A stretch of DNA of 64,000 bases from Bradyrhizobium sp. sBnM-33. Lineage in GTDB: Bacteria > Pseudomonadota > Alphaproteobacteria > Rhizobiales > Xanthobacteraceae. Numbering within the stretch: the stretch's first letter is position 1; every line of letters begins with the position of its first letter. Shown piece by piece: positions 1-7,764 of this stretch. The position numbers and the translations under genes are program-made. The DNA lies in the NCBI RefSeq assembly GCF_032917945.1, contig NZ_CP136624.1, forward strand, positions 496,001 to 560,000, given 5' to 3'. The notes under the pieces were generated by a model. That model was not told the DNA's origin, ran no database searches, and saw only the letters and a list, made by a program, of their open reading frames with translations.

Positions 1-294
1 CTGCCCCCAGCCGATCGCAAAGCGTCCGCTTTCCAGCACCAGCAGCTTGTCGCCACGTGACAACACATTGGAAAGCGTCGCCTCCCACGCGCCATGGCCG
101 TTGGCGATGTAGATGTAGGATTTGCCTTTGGTGGCGAACAGCTTTGAGAGATCGGCGAGCAGGCTGTCGGTCAATTCCAGCATCTGGTCGGAATAGATGT
201 CGAGTGCCGGGCGATGCATCGCCTGCAGCACTTCGTCGGGCATGGTGGTAGGTCCGGGGATGGCCAGAAATTCCCGGCCCGCGCGAACGGTCAT
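1..294 (-). CDS. Class V aminotransferase (serine/alanine-glyoxylate type), N-terminal part
   Basis: The 98 visible codons run off the left edge, so only the N-terminus is present. The protein opens with an IPGPT segment (residues 12-16), followed by an NGHGAWEA stretch. That stretch matches the PLP-phosphate-binding loop of fold-type I, class V aminotransferases such as serine-glyoxylate or alanine-glyoxylate aminotransferase. The PLP lysine would lie outside the window. The ATG at 294 is preceded on the minus strand by an AAGGA run about ten bases upstream. The family call is fairly safe, but the exact amino donor cannot be read from this fragment. Confidence 0.8.
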   Translation of the reverse strand, partial: MTVRAGREFLAIPGPTTMPDEVLQAMHRPALDIYSDQMLELTDSLLADLSKLFATKGKSYIYIANGHGAWEATLSNVLSRGDKLLVLESGRFAIGWGQ

Positions 295-456
295 TTGTTG
301 GTTTTCCTTATGGGTAATCCGCGAAGTCGAAGCGTTGGAGATCCGGGTGACACAATATTGGATCGCAGCCGTCATTGCGAGCACACCGAAGCAATCCAGA
401 GCCGCAAAAAGAGTTGATTGCTCTCATTGCTCCGCGCCAGACCATGATGGCGCAGC

Positions 457-1293
457 CTATTTCCCTACCGCATTGGCGATCGCGCGCCAGATCTGGTCCT
501 TCAATTCGGTCGCCGGCGGGCTCGGAATCGTCACCGCAGGTCCCTCGCGCTTCCGGCATGCCTCGACCAGCCGCAGCACCCAGATTTCGCCGTCGGTGTA
601 ATAGGCGTCGCCGCCGCCGTTCCGCCCTGCGATCGTCGGCCCGATGCCGGTGACCTGGTATTTCGCTTCCACCATGCCGGCATTTTCCAGATCGGCCGCA
701 AGCAGCGCGCGCTCGGCGTCAAGATCGGGACTGATGTGGTGCGTGACCGCGGCGGTGTATCGGCTGACGCCGACGCCGCGATCTTGCGTCGCCGCGCCCA
801 GCCAGACCGAGCGCTTTTCCTCGCCGCTTTCCAGCACCTTCCAGTAGCGCACATGGTTGCGGCGGTCGGCGCTGCTGCCGATCGGCTTTTCATAGGCGAG
901 ATCCTCGCGGCGACCGAGATAATACAGATTGCTCACCGGCGCGTCCTTGTACGGCCTGTCGAGCAGCACGCTGCCGATGATCTCGATCGAGGATTTCAGC
1001 GTGATCCGGTCGGCCGGATACCAGCCCGCAGCATGCATGGCGCAGACCACGTCGCGCTGGTCTCCGATCAACCCGACATTCATGGGATCGCCGGGAATGC
1101 CCTGCGCGGTGCGCGTCACCATCGGCATGCTGGTCAGCCCGCGCTGATGCTCGTAATGCGTCCAGAAGCCCGGCAGCACCAGATAGGCGAGCAGGCCATA
1201 GCCGCCGAGGACGACGAGCGTGAGCATCGCCGCCCGCCGCATTCTGCCGCGCCGGTGCCGCCGCAATGGTTTTTCAGTTGGCTGATCTGGCAC
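457..1293 (-). CDS. LssY C-terminal domain-like membrane-anchored protein
   Basis: This is a 278-aa protein with an Arg-rich N-terminus and one hydrophobic segment (about residues 22-42, LTLVVLGGYGLLAYLVL). A long soluble part follows. It carries the features I associate with the LssY C-terminal domain: a GDPMNVGLIG stretch, an AGWYPAD stretch, a YLGRREDLAYEKP stretch and a late GRNGGGDAYYTDGEI segment. The family is linked to type I secretion or lipid-phosphatase-like proteins, but its biochemical role is not known. The start used is GTG at 1293; the ATG at 1242 is an alternative that would still keep the membrane segment. The gene stands alone between repeats. Confidence 0.6.
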   Translation of the reverse strand: MPDQPTEKPLRRHRRGRMRRAAMLTLVVLGGYGLLAYLVLPGFWTHYEHQRGLTSMPMVTRTAQGIPGDPMNVGLIGDQRDVVCAMHAAGWYPADRITLKSSIEIIGSVLLDRPYKDAPVSNLYYLGRREDLAYEKPIGSSADRRNHVRYWKVLESGEEKRSVWLGAATQDRGVGVSRYTAAVTHHISPDLDAERALLAADLENAGMVEAKYQVTGIGPTIAGRNGGGDAYYTDGEIWVLRLVEACRKREGPAVTIPSPPATELKDQIWRAIANAVGK

Positions 1294-1330
1294 GCCGTTA
1301 CGCTCGTGGGGGTCGGGAAGTGTTGCCGGA

Positions 1331-1471
1331 CTTCTCCCTCTCCCCGTTCTTCATCACGGGGAGAGGGTTGGGGTGAGGGGCCTCTCTCCGCATATGAGAT
1401 CGCCGAAATACCTGTACCCCCTCACCCGGATTGCTTCGCAATCCGACCTCTCCCCGCAAGCGGGGCGAGGT
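1331..1471. repeat. Intergenic palindromic repeat (CTCTCCCCG family)
   Basis: Two small hairpins (CTCTCCCCG..CGGGGAGAG and CTCCCCGC..GCGGGG) face each other across about 60 bases. They are flanked by GGGGTGAGGGG and CCCCTCACCC, which pair with each other. Related elements occur at 5401-5676 and 14341-14465. The element fills the gap between two minus-strand genes and may act as a transcript-end structure. Confidence 0.75.
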
Positions 1472-1480
1472 AACAGCAGT

Positions 1481-2212
1481 CTACCGCCGTGTCTCGCGAC
1501 AACCGGCGGCTTCGGCCTCCTCGACCGAGCAGAACCAGCGCGTGCCCTTTGATATCTTCATCTCGATCTTCGCATACCAGCGGCTCGTTGGCTGGTGATA
1601 GATGCACTCGCCGGACCGATTGACATTGCCCTTGATGGTGCAGTCGGGCGAAGGCGCCACCGGTCCGGATGCCGAGGCCAAGAGGACCGCCCGGGCATTC
1701 TCCGGCGGCTGGACTGCGCCGAGAACGGTGGTCTTCTTGTTGCGGATGCGCCAGTCCCACGGCGCGATGAACGCGCCCTGCCACATCCCGGCCTTGGCCT
1801 CGCGCGCGGCCTTCTCGTCCGCCTCGTAGTCGCGCGAGAGGCGCGTCAGCGCCAACGCCCAGCCGTTCGATACCAGCCATTTCTGGATGTCCTCACCGTC
1901 GGCTTCGCAGCGCGCCACCGTGCGGCCGCGGCGATCCGCAACAGCGCGGGTGTGACAGGTCCAGCTCTTGCCGCCGAAACGCTTGATCAGCTCGTCGCGC
2001 GCGGCGACGCCGCAGGTCCAGCGCTCAGCCCTCGTGTTGAGGCAGAGCTGATCGACGGCAGGCGCGGCAATGCCGCCGAGGCGAATGCGGGTGTTGCCTA
2101 TCTGGAGCTGATCGCCCTCGCGGATTTTTGGAACGCCGGTGATCTCGGCCGCGTGTGAGATGGCGGGCAGTGACGACAGCAGGAACGCGGAAAGCAACAT
2201 CCGTAATTTCAT
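1481..2212 (-). CDS. Secreted SNase-like (thermonuclease-fold) protein with degenerate active site
   Basis: This is a 243-aa protein with a signal peptide (residues 1-22, cleavage after SHA). A staphylococcal-nuclease-like domain follows: IRLGGI at about 45, DRRGRTVARC at about 92, and DGEDIQKWLVSNGWALA. A Cys-containing tail (ECIYHQ, WFCSVEEAEAAGC) follows the fold. The canonical GIDAPE loop reads GIAAPA here, so the metal-binding Asp and the general-base Glu of the family are both Ala, while the Arg of IRL is kept. The protein may therefore bind rather than cut nucleic acid. ATG 2212 is preferred over an in-frame TTG two codons upstream. It has no operon partner. Confidence 0.7.
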   Translation of the reverse strand: MKLRMLLSAFLLSSLPAISHAAEITGVPKIREGDQLQIGNTRIRLGGIAAPAVDQLCLNTRAERWTCGVAARDELIKRFGGKSWTCHTRAVADRRGRTVARCEADGEDIQKWLVSNGWALALTRLSRDYEADEKAAREAKAGMWQGAFIAPWDWRIRNKKTTVLGAVQPPENARAVLLASASGPVAPSPDCTIKGNVNRSGECIYHQPTSRWYAKIEMKISKGTRWFCSVEEAEAAGCRETRR

Positions 2213-2314
2213 CGGCAATCCCGGTGGCGAAATAATGCGGATTGTGCGGACGATGGCGCCATCTTGCCAGAGCGGGGGTGTCGCACAGCTTTCAATTTCC
2301 CGTCATTGCAAACC

Positions 2315-2404
2315 CGTAGCCCGGATGGAGCGAAGCGCAATCCGGGGAAACTGTATCCGCGTGTGACACCGCCCCGGATTTCGCTTCGCTCCATCCGGGC
2401 TACG
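2315..2404. repeat. 90-bp near-perfect palindrome
   Basis: Long arms CGTAGCCCGGATGGAGCGAA and TTCGCTCCATCCGGGCTACG enclose a loop of about 25 bases, also bounded by TCCGGGG/CCCCGGA. This is a common rhizobial intergenic element. The TAG stop of the neighbouring minus-strand gene (2400-2402) lies inside the right arm. Confidence 0.85.
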
Positions 2405-4127
2405 TTCTTTGCATCGCCCTCCGCGCCAATGCCAGGCCCATCAACACGAACGCCGACGTCACTTCCGGCCCGCCGACGAGAATCCGCGTCGGCGTCTTCA
2501 TCTTGTTCCACTCGTACGCCCGGTATGGCCCGTGCCTGCCGCCTTCGCCGAGACTTGCGACGAGGACGTGCAGCGCCGGCGCGAATGTCGAAACGTCTGC
2601 GCCGAGATGCGCCAGCGCCATCAGCGCCAGCGCGGCGTCGAACGGGTTCATCTCGCGCGCGATCAATTCACCCTCGACATAGGCGAGCACCCGCTCCCGG
2701 ATCAACGCGAACGTGCCGTCCGGATCGATCGCCTGCCGCGCGGCCTCGGGCAATGCCATGAACACAGCATGGCAGCGGCCGAAATAGGCGGAGTAGAGCT
2801 CCGGCAGGTAATAGATGTGCGAGCGCGGACTTTTGAACGCGCCGCTTTCCGCCAGCCGCCGCTGGAAGCCGATGATGCGATGCACCGTCTCCAGACGCTG
2901 CGGCGTCTCCAGAATCTTCCAGCGCGAAAGATTACGGAAACTGACTTCGAGAATATCGAGGTTGAGCGTTGGGTCGAGATCGTTGCCGTAGGGGCGGTCG
3001 CCATTGAGATTGTCGATCCAGGTGACGACGCCGCCCTCGTAGTCGATATTGTCGTTGAGCGGCACAGTGACGCGGGGCTCGTTGGCGCCCTCGCGCACCT
3101 GGTAGCCGCGATAGAAGTCGAGCAGCGGCTGGTCGAGGATCGGATCGGTGCAGCCGGCTTGTGTGGCGGCCGAGAACGAGCACGCCGTGGTGTCGCAGTC
3201 CGGCACGTAGATGCCGAAACCCAAATCCTGCTTGATCTGCGAGAAGAATTTTGAAAAGCGCGGATGCGGCAACGGTGCCAAGGCCGTGATCACGTTCACG
3301 GTGGTGCCGTCATGCGAGGGCACTTCCTCGGCTGAGGTCTTCAGGCAGAAATCCACCATCTCGGCAATCGCCCGCCGCGACGCTGCGGCCTCATCGGCGG
3401 AAGCCAGCCCGGTCTCGACGTAGCTGAGCAGCGCCTCGGTGAAGAAGGCGTCGTAATAGGCCGAGCGGTGGCGGATCTGCATCGGCTCCCACATCGGCTC
3501 GGCAATCCCGGTCCAGGGTGGGTTGATCAGCGCACGCGCCGGCGAATGCGCGATGAAGATGCGCGCCAGGCTGAACAGAAGCGTCGAGTTCTTGTAGCCG
3601 CGCGAGTTCAGCCCGGTCAGCGCCATCAGCATTTCGCGCCCGCCCATGTCGGCATCGCCGATCAGGTTGAAGGCGGCATAGGTAGGGATGAAGCCGTTTT
3701 TGGCGAACGAGCCGAGCAGATGCGCGCCGCAGCGGCGGATCACCCGGTCGATCTCGCTTCGATCGGGTGGGCGGCCCAGTGCCGCCACCGGCCCGGGGGC
3801 GGGGTGGCGGACATTAATATCGGCCATCAGCTCGGCGATCGGGGCGCCGACGGCGGCCCAGTCCGGCTCGACATCGTCGCGCGCCCTTCGCAGCGCCTCC
3901 TGCAAGGCGCCAAGCCGCTTCTGGTCGCGCAAGGCCGGGTGGCCGGTCCGCCGCAGCAGCGGCCGCAGCGCCGGGTTGCCTAGCGCGGTGCGGTAGAACT
4001 TGCCGAGATGGGGGTCGCCGCCGCGGTATTTCAGCAGCACGGGGTCGCAGACATCGTAGAGCGACGGGCCGTCTTTCCGCGCGGTCAGCGCCCGAAATGC
4101 GGCGCCGGCGATGGTAGAAAAGCCCAT
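2400..4127 (-). CDS. Unknown protein with DxDTT motif, possible class II terpene-cyclase-like alpha/alpha barrel
   Basis: This is a 575-aa soluble protein with no signal peptide. Residues near 320 read VPDCDTTACSF. DxDTT is a known variant of the DxDD acid motif of class II terpene cyclases (drimenyl/labdane type). Further on there is NDLDPTLNLDIL, similar to the D-P-x-x-N motif of squalene-cyclase-like barrels. The C-terminus shows helical-pair repeats (NPFDAALALMALAHLG, GGPEVTSAFVLMGLALA) around a GEGGRHGPYRAYEW segment resembling a degenerate QW motif. No polyprenyl synthase or phosphatase gene is adjacent. The function is inferred only; a structural alpha-toroid protein without catalysis is the alternative. 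ATG 4127 follows GGAAAG. Confidence 0.55.
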   Translation of the reverse strand: MGFSTIAGAAFRALTARKDGPSLYDVCDPVLLKYRGGDPHLGKFYRTALGNPALRPLLRRTGHPALRDQKRLGALQEALRRARDDVEPDWAAVGAPIAELMADINVRHPAPGPVAALGRPPDRSEIDRVIRRCGAHLLGSFAKNGFIPTYAAFNLIGDADMGGREMLMALTGLNSRGYKNSTLLFSLARIFIAHSPARALINPPWTGIAEPMWEPMQIRHRSAYYDAFFTEALLSYVETGLASADEAAASRRAIAEMVDFCLKTSAEEVPSHDGTTVNVITALAPLPHPRFSKFFSQIKQDLGFGIYVPDCDTTACSFSAATQAGCTDPILDQPLLDFYRGYQVREGANEPRVTVPLNDNIDYEGGVVTWIDNLNGDRPYGNDLDPTLNLDILEVSFRNLSRWKILETPQRLETVHRIIGFQRRLAESGAFKSPRSHIYYLPELYSAYFGRCHAVFMALPEAARQAIDPDGTFALIRERVLAYVEGELIAREMNPFDAALALMALAHLGADVSTFAPALHVLVASLGEGGRHGPYRAYEWNKMKTPTRILVGGPEVTSAFVLMGLALARRAMQRT

Positions 4128-4256
4128 GCAGTTTCTTTCCGCCGGAACGGTGAAGGGAGGGCCGCGTTGAGCATGGCAAATAGCTCAAACGGCCACCGCC
4201 GGCCGGATCGGGCCCGCAAGCCCTTGAAAACTATACAAATCAGCAAAAATTACAAA

Positions 4257-4272
4257 TGTGATGCAGATCACT
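4257..4272. promoter_or_regulatory. Candidate Crp-type box TGTGA-N6-TCACT
   Basis: The sequence TGTGATGCAGATCACT has perfect 5-bp inverted arms (GTGAT/ATCAC) and one mismatch to the Crp consensus. It lies between the divergent DxDTT gene (start 4127) and pseudo-caspase gene (start 4499). The rest of this 370-bp gap shows only the 4278-4289 palindrome. Confidence 0.45.
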
Positions 4273-4277
4273 TAACT

Positions 4278-4289
4278 GGCGTTAACGCC
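4278..4289. promoter_or_regulatory. Perfect 12-bp palindrome GGCGTTAACGCC
   Basis: This perfect palindrome sits 5 bp after the Crp-like box in the divergent promoter region. It could be an operator for an unidentified regulator. A related GTTAACG/CGTTAAC dyad is at 50850. Confidence 0.3.
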
Positions 4290-4498
4290 CCGCCATAGTC
4301 GCCGGCAATTGGTTCCATGCGTGGATTCAGGTTGTTCAGGAGGGCCCGACAGGCTAAAAGACCGTTGTTGCGGTGCCGCAAATTGAGCGCAATTAGACGG
4401 CACACACCCGGCAACCCCATCAAACCTGAATGGTCCTGACGCGACTAACTGGCGCGATCTTGCTTGGCGCTTTGGACAAACTTGGGAATGGAAACGCG

Positions 4499-5338
4499 AT
4501 GAACCTTGGTCAGCTCTGCATTTCCCGCCGCACCGTTACCATTGCGGTGGCGTTTGTCGGCTTGGTGTCGCTGGCGATCGGCGCCCATGCCGCGCTGAAC
4601 AAGCGTTCGCTCGACGCCGCCAAGGCGATCGGCACCGAGCAGACCGGCTCGATCGGTACGTCAGCCAACCGCGTCGCGCTGGTGATCGGCAACGGCCATT
4701 ATCCGGATGCGGCAGCGCCATTGTCCCAGCCCATCAACGACGCCCGCGGCCTCACCGCCGCGCTGCGCGCCAAGGGTTTTGACGTCGACGTGGTTGAAGA
4801 CGCCACCAAGGACGACATGGCGCGCGCCGTCGCCCGCCTGAAAGACAAGATCAAGCCGGACACGGTCGCGATGCTGTTCTTCGGCGGCTACGGCGTCCAG
4901 GTCGGCCGCGAGAGCTTTATGATTCCGGTCGACGCCGCGATCTGGAGGGAAGCCGACGTCCGTCGCGACGGCGTCTCGATCGAGCAGGTGTTGGATACGA
5001 TGACCGAGAAGGGCGCCAAGGCCAAGCTTGTCGTCGTCGATGCCTCCCGCCGCAATCCCTATGAGCGCCGCTTCCGCTCCTATTCGCATGGGCTGGCCCC
5101 GATCTCCACGCCGGAGAACGCGCTGATCCTGACCTCCGCCACACCGGGCAAGGTCGCCGACGACGGCAAGGGCCAGTACAGCGTGCTGGTCACCGAGCTG
5201 CTCAACAATCTGGATTCGCAATCCGGCGCCGCAACCGCCTTCAACAAGACCCGCATCTCCATCTCCCGCGCCTCCGACGGCGAGCAGGTGCCGCAGGTGT
5301 CGTCGTCCTTGCTGGAAGACGTCCGCCTCGGCGGGTAG
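4499..5338 (+). CDS. Pseudo-caspase (caspase p20-like domain lacking His and Cys)
   Basis: This is a 279-aa protein with an N-terminal membrane/signal segment (residues 12-32) and a caspase-like p20 fold (about 58-270). VALVIGNGHYP and INDARGL mark the first strand and helix. The catalytic His site normally reads S-G-H-G but is FFGGYG here (Tyr131), and the catalytic Cys site D-A-C-R is DASRRNP (Ser183). Both dyad residues are therefore replaced, and proteolysis is unlikely. The start is placed at ATG 4499 (GGAATGGAAA upstream) rather than 4430, because the signal segment then sits at the true N-terminus. A paralogue with the same kind of substitutions lies at 23048-24526. The role is probably scaffold or binding, possibly periplasmic. 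Confidence 0.75.
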   Translation: MNLGQLCISRRTVTIAVAFVGLVSLAIGAHAALNKRSLDAAKAIGTEQTGSIGTSANRVALVIGNGHYPDAAAPLSQPINDARGLTAALRAKGFDVDVVEDATKDDMARAVARLKDKIKPDTVAMLFFGGYGVQVGRESFMIPVDAAIWREADVRRDGVSIEQVLDTMTEKGAKAKLVVVDASRRNPYERRFRSYSHGLAPISTPENALILTSATPGKVADDGKGQYSVLVTELLNNLDSQSGAATAFNKTRISISRASDGEQVPQVSSSLLEDVRLGG

Positions 5339-5400
5339 GGCGAATTCTCCATCCCCGTCGCCCCTGCGAAACGCAGGAAAGCGCCGCCGCACCGGCGCTG

Positions 5401-5676
5401 CTCCCCCTCTCCCGCTTGCGGGGGAGGGCCGGGGTGGGAGTGTCTCCGCATCGGTGCTGGTTCTACTTTGCGGTGATCACGTGACTCGCAGCGCGCATCC
5501 ATCGCCGCTTGCTCGCTGCGCCTGCGGGAGAGGCATAGGCCGCCTTCGCTGGCCATCCTAAGGTACGCCAAAGCGTAGATGCGATCCCGGGTGAGGGGCT
5601 CTCCGCGCACTCACATCGGTCTGAATTCGCGGAGGCACCCCCACCCCAACCCTCCCCCGCAAGCGAGAGAGGGAGT
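5401..5676. repeat. Long inverted repeat (CTCCCCCTCTCCCGC family)
   Basis: The left arm at 5401-5440 and right arm at 5635-5676 are complementary (CCGGGGTGGGAG versus CACCCCCACCCCAAC), and each carries its own small hairpin. Together they fill the 373-bp gap between a plus-strand and a minus-strand gene, where convergent transcripts end. Nothing coding is seen there. Confidence 0.7.
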
Positions 5677-5711
5677 GCACCGCCGTCGCGGCGCCATCAA
5701 ACTTGATCCGC

Positions 5712-6620
5712 CTACTTCGCGTCCGCGCTCGCCGTCACCGCCCGCACCGGATCGCCCTCGCGCAGCAGCGCGCCGGCCCGCGCCACCACGATGTCGCCTT
5801 CCTGCAGGCCGGAGGTGATCTCGACCTGGCCGGCCGACATCAGCCCGGTTTCCACCCGCCGCGTTTCGACGCGGGCGCGCCGCACCACCTGCACCACGGT
5901 GCCGGCGGAGCCATAGAGGATCGCGGTCAGCGGCACCGCGACGCCGCAGCTCTGCCCCGTCCTGATCTGCGCGCGGCCACTTGAATTGACGAGCAGCCGC
6001 CGGTTGGTGGTGACGCCGACGAACACCTGCGCGAGCTGGCTGTTCGGCTCCACCGTGGTCGACAGCCGCCGCACCCGTCCGTCGACCTCGCCGGCGCCGA
6101 TCACCTTGATCCGCGCGGTCTGGTTCACTTGCAGTTTGGCGATATCTCGCGTCGGCACCATGCCGACCAGATCGAATTCGCCGCGCGCGATGATCGAGAA
6201 CAGCGCCTCACCCTTGGCCGACGCCATCGCGCCGACGGATGCCGTCGTGGCCGAGATCACGCCCGCCACCGGCGCCTGCACCGTGATCTGCCCGCCTTCC
6301 GGCAAAGTCAGCCGCGCCAGCACCTGCCCCGCGGTGACGCTGTCGCCCGCATCCACCATCACCTCGGCCACCTTCAGCCCCATCCGCTCGGGCCGCACCT
6401 GCGTCTCCTCGCGCGCAATGATGGTGCCGGAAACTTCGACGATGTTAGCGAAACAGGATTTCGCGGCCTTGAGCACGGTGACCGCGGCGCCTTTGGGCGC
6501 GGCAGGGTCAGGGTCGTCGGCGGCGAGGGTGGGCAAGGTGGAAAGGCAGATCAAGCCTGCGGCAATCAGGGAGGCCAGCGTCAGTGAAAGGCCGCGCGCG
6601 CGGAAGATGGTCATCTGCAT
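5712..6620 (-). CDS. Orphan RND-type periplasmic adaptor (membrane fusion protein)
   Basis: This is a 302-aa HlyD/AcrA-family adaptor. It has a signal segment (about residues 8-32), a first lipoyl half (VMVDAGDSVTAGQVLARL), a second half (QITVQAPVAGVISATTASVG), then beta-barrel and membrane-proximal regions ending in GLQEGDIVVARAGALLREGDPV. It is clearly a paralogue of the adaptor at 21156-22079: both have CGVAVP followed by TAI, and similar ends. Unlike that one it has no pump gene beside it; the next gene is an unrelated hydrolase. It may serve a pump encoded elsewhere. The start is taken as ATG 6620, with GGGAACGAA just upstream; ATG 6614 is possible. Confidence 0.8.
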   Translation of the reverse strand: MQMTIFRARGLSLTLASLIAAGLICLSTLPTLAADDPDPAAPKGAAVTVLKAAKSCFANIVEVSGTIIAREETQVRPERMGLKVAEVMVDAGDSVTAGQVLARLTLPEGGQITVQAPVAGVISATTASVGAMASAKGEALFSIIARGEFDLVGMVPTRDIAKLQVNQTARIKVIGAGEVDGRVRRLSTTVEPNSQLAQVFVGVTTNRRLLVNSSGRAQIRTGQSCGVAVPLTAILYGSAGTVVQVVRRARVETRRVETGLMSAGQVEITSGLQEGDIVVARAGALLREGDPVRAVTASADAK

Positions 6621-6685
6621 TTCGTTCCCGGTTTCGGCCTTAACCGATACCAGAAGGCCGGCGGGAGAGCCAAGCGCCAAGAATG

Positions 6686-7558
6686 TCACCCCTCCGCCCG
6701 GCTGGCGGCCTCCGCCGGCGCCGTTTCGAGCGCCAGCGGAACGCCGGCCAGTTCGTCCGCGCGGGCGATATGCCTCGCGATCGCGGGATTGACTGATGAC
6801 GCGTGCGTCAGCGGGAGCATATGGCCGGCGGCCGGCAAATGCCGGATCTCGGCGCAGTCCATGATCGCGCCGAGCCGCTGCACGATGCGTTGGGTGAGGT
6901 AGGGCGACAGCCCTCCCGAAAACAGCAGCGTCGGGACGCGAAGCGAGGCCGCCGCGGTGGCGACATTCGCTTCGGCGAACGCCGCCGTGAAATCGAACGC
7001 AAGCTTGTCGGCGTGCTCGATCATGCGCAGGCGCGCGCCGGCCGGCAGCGGATCCTGCGGACCGGAGCCGTTCCAGAATTCGATGAACATGTCGATCGCT
7101 TCCAGCGCCGATCCATTCCAGAGATCCTCGGAAACGTCACGGGCGACCTGCGCGAAACGCGCGTGCAGCCGCCGGTCCGCGTCGCTCTCGTACAGCAGTG
7201 TCGGCAGCACCGGCTCGATCAGCGTCAGGCTGCGCAGGCGATGCGCGAACGGGGAGCAGGTCGCGATCTTGAACGCAATCGCGCCGCCGTAGGAATGACC
7301 GACGAGATGGATGGGGCCGTCCGCGTCGTGGAGCTGGCCGCTCAGGCATCGAATTTCCTCCGCGAGGGTCAGCGGCAGATCCGCTGTGCAGCAGCTATTG
7401 GTGCCGTAGCCCGCGATGTCAGGGGCGAAGAACGGATGCTCGCGCCCGAATTCATCGGCGAGCGTCGTCCATTGGCGGCCTGAGCCCAGCGAGCAATGCA
7501 GCGCCACGACGCAAGCCTTTTCGCGATATGCGCGCGAGATTTCAATCACATTGGTCAT
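6686..7558 (-). CDS. Alpha/beta hydrolase
   Basis: This is a 290-aa single-domain hydrolase. The nucleophile elbow is GHSYGG. The C-terminal His is in AAGHMLPLTH, and the oxyanion region is LHCSLGSGRQW. The usual acid after strand 7 (G-x-x-D) is absent: the segment reads LFSGGLSPY. The acid may instead be the Glu of LTLIEP after strand 6. The start is ATG 7558, with AGGA eight bases upstream, and not the longer open frame, which lacks a binding site. The stop lies 65 bp from the adaptor start (6620), so the two genes may be co-transcribed. The substrate is unknown. Confidence 0.8.
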   Translation of the reverse strand: MTNVIEISRAYREKACVVALHCSLGSGRQWTTLADEFGREHPFFAPDIAGYGTNSCCTADLPLTLAEEIRCLSGQLHDADGPIHLVGHSYGGAIAFKIATCSPFAHRLRSLTLIEPVLPTLLYESDADRRLHARFAQVARDVSEDLWNGSALEAIDMFIEFWNGSGPQDPLPAGARLRMIEHADKLAFDFTAAFAEANVATAAASLRVPTLLFSGGLSPYLTQRIVQRLGAIMDCAEIRHLPAAGHMLPLTHASSVNPAIARHIARADELAGVPLALETAPAEAASRAEG

Positions 7559-7633
7559 CGAAATAATCCTGATTTTGTGTGGGGGCGCCACCAGCGGAGC
7601 CACGCCAATGGCTCCGCTGAGATATTGTTGGAG

Positions 7634-7709
7634 GAGCATGATCCGAAAAAGTGGACACCGGTTTTCCCTCGCGACAAACGAGGAACGCGTTTGCGCGGAG
7701 ATCATGCTC
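7634..7709. repeat. Rhizobiales GAGCATGATC repeat
   Basis: Inverted ends GAGCATGATC (7634) and GATCATGCTC (7700) flank AAAAAGTGGACACCGGTTTT. This is the widespread Rhizobiales intergenic element. It sits between two minus-strand genes. Confidence 0.85.
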
Positions 7710-7764
7710 AAATCAAAGAGTCAGAGCGGGATGACGGTTCGAAGAAGCGTCATCACGCTCGGCT

